From NCBI GenBank assembly GCA_011321895.1, contig DROK01000236.1, positions 1-6,693 of the forward strand: a DNA stretch of 6,693 nucleotides, given 5' to 3'. Positions 6,354 through 6,693 of the stretch are shown piece by piece. A program made the position numbers and the translations under genes. Position 1 is the stretch's first letter. The number at the start of each line of letters is the position of its first letter. The notes beneath the pieces were generated by a model. The model was not told the DNA's origin. It saw only the letters and a list, made by a program, of their open reading frames with translations, and ran no database searches. This DNA is from Thermodesulfatator atlanticus. GTDB lineage: Bacteria > Desulfobacterota > Thermodesulfobacteria > Thermodesulfobacteriales > Thermodesulfatatoraceae.

Positions 6354-6693
6354 TTAGGGCTGAAGGAAGCGTGTGCGGGCCGATGCGTAGAGGTTTTTTA
6401 TTTCTTCGGGAGAAAGCCCCGCGCCCAGACCGACCATTTGGGCCATTTCCGCCGTCATGAAATCCGAAGGGGCGTGGGCGTCGGAATTAATCACCAGTGG
6501 GGCCTTATATTTGCGTGCCAGGGAGGCCACGTGCCCGTTGGCCAGGCAATGCCCTTTGCGTCCGGAAAGTTCCAGAAAGACCCCCTTTTCCGCCGCCAGC
6601 TTGACTTCTTCTTCAGAGATCATCCCCGGGTGGGCCAGGATATCGGCCCCGGCTTTGATAGCGGCCAGATTGGTGCCAGGCTCAACCGGTTCC
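6354..6693 (-). CDS. PHP-domain metal-dependent hydrolase, C-terminal part (gene runs off the right edge)
   Basis: The C-terminal 112 residues of a PHP-superfamily protein related to histidinol phosphatase-like hydrolases are visible. The frame continues to the right edge, starting with residues EPVEPGTN, so the ATG at 6623 is internal and not the true start. Metal-site motifs of the PHP fold are present: AHPG (H21 of the visible fragment) and NSDAHAP (D71 and H73), with a GRKGHCLANGH segment between them. The N-terminal HxH motif must lie outside the window. Members hydrolyse phosphoester bonds using a multinuclear metal centre. The fragment does not show the substrate, and histidinol phosphate should not be assumed. 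The gene precedes the biotin carboxylase gene on the same strand with a 73-base gap; a shared transcript is possible but no functional link is evident. Confidence 0.85.
   Translation of the reverse strand, partial: EPVEPGTNLAAIKAGADILAHPGMISEEEVKLAAEKGVFLELSGRKGHCLANGHVASLARKYKAPLVINSDAHAPSDFMTAEMAQMVGLGAGLSPEEIKNLYASARTRFLQP

Overview
The window carries two pieces of anaerobic energy and carbon metabolism that converge on a shared terminator. The left part (1 to 2734, + strand) encodes two periplasmic multiheme c-type cytochromes. The right part (2793 to 6693, - strand) encodes a two-subunit biotin-dependent carboxylase and the end of a PHP-family hydrolase gene. The abundance of multiheme cytochromes, the split carboxylase and the Lys/Glu-rich proteins suggest an anaerobic, possibly thermophilic, chemolithotroph or sulfur-cycling bacterium of the Desulfobacterota/Thermodesulfobacteria type. 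This taxonomic guess is inference from gene content; no rRNA or other marker is present.

Left region. A c554-like multiheme cytochrome runs in from the left edge, with four CXXCH motifs visible. After a 53-base gap with a strong GC hairpin comes an octaheme cytochrome with exactly eight CXXCH motifs. Its middle and C-terminal parts look like the hydroxylamine oxidoreductase (HAO) family. Together they look like an electron-transfer partner plus a catalytic octaheme enzyme. In anaerobes such an enzyme could work in the reductive direction (nitrite or hydroxylamine to ammonium), but the direction cannot be read from the sequence.

Middle. A 17-bp stem with a 3-base loop, with A-runs on one side and T-runs on the other (2734 to 2770), sits between the convergent genes and should terminate transcription in both directions.

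Right region, transcribed leftward. A PHP hydrolase (C-terminal part only) is followed by a 73-base gap holding a 13-base palindrome and a weak candidate promoter. Next come the biotin carboxylase subunit and, 11 bases later, a 672-residue carboxyltransferase fused to a biotinyl domain. The last two form the architecture of two-subunit pyruvate carboxylase. However, the carboxyltransferase departs from the pyruvate carboxylase/oxaloacetate decarboxylase/transcarboxylase pattern at several active-site motifs while keeping the metal ligands and the biotinyl lysine, so its substrate is less certain than the architecture suggests.

No tRNA, rRNA, CRISPR array, insertion sequence or phage gene is visible. 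There is no gene-free stretch longer than about 75 bases.
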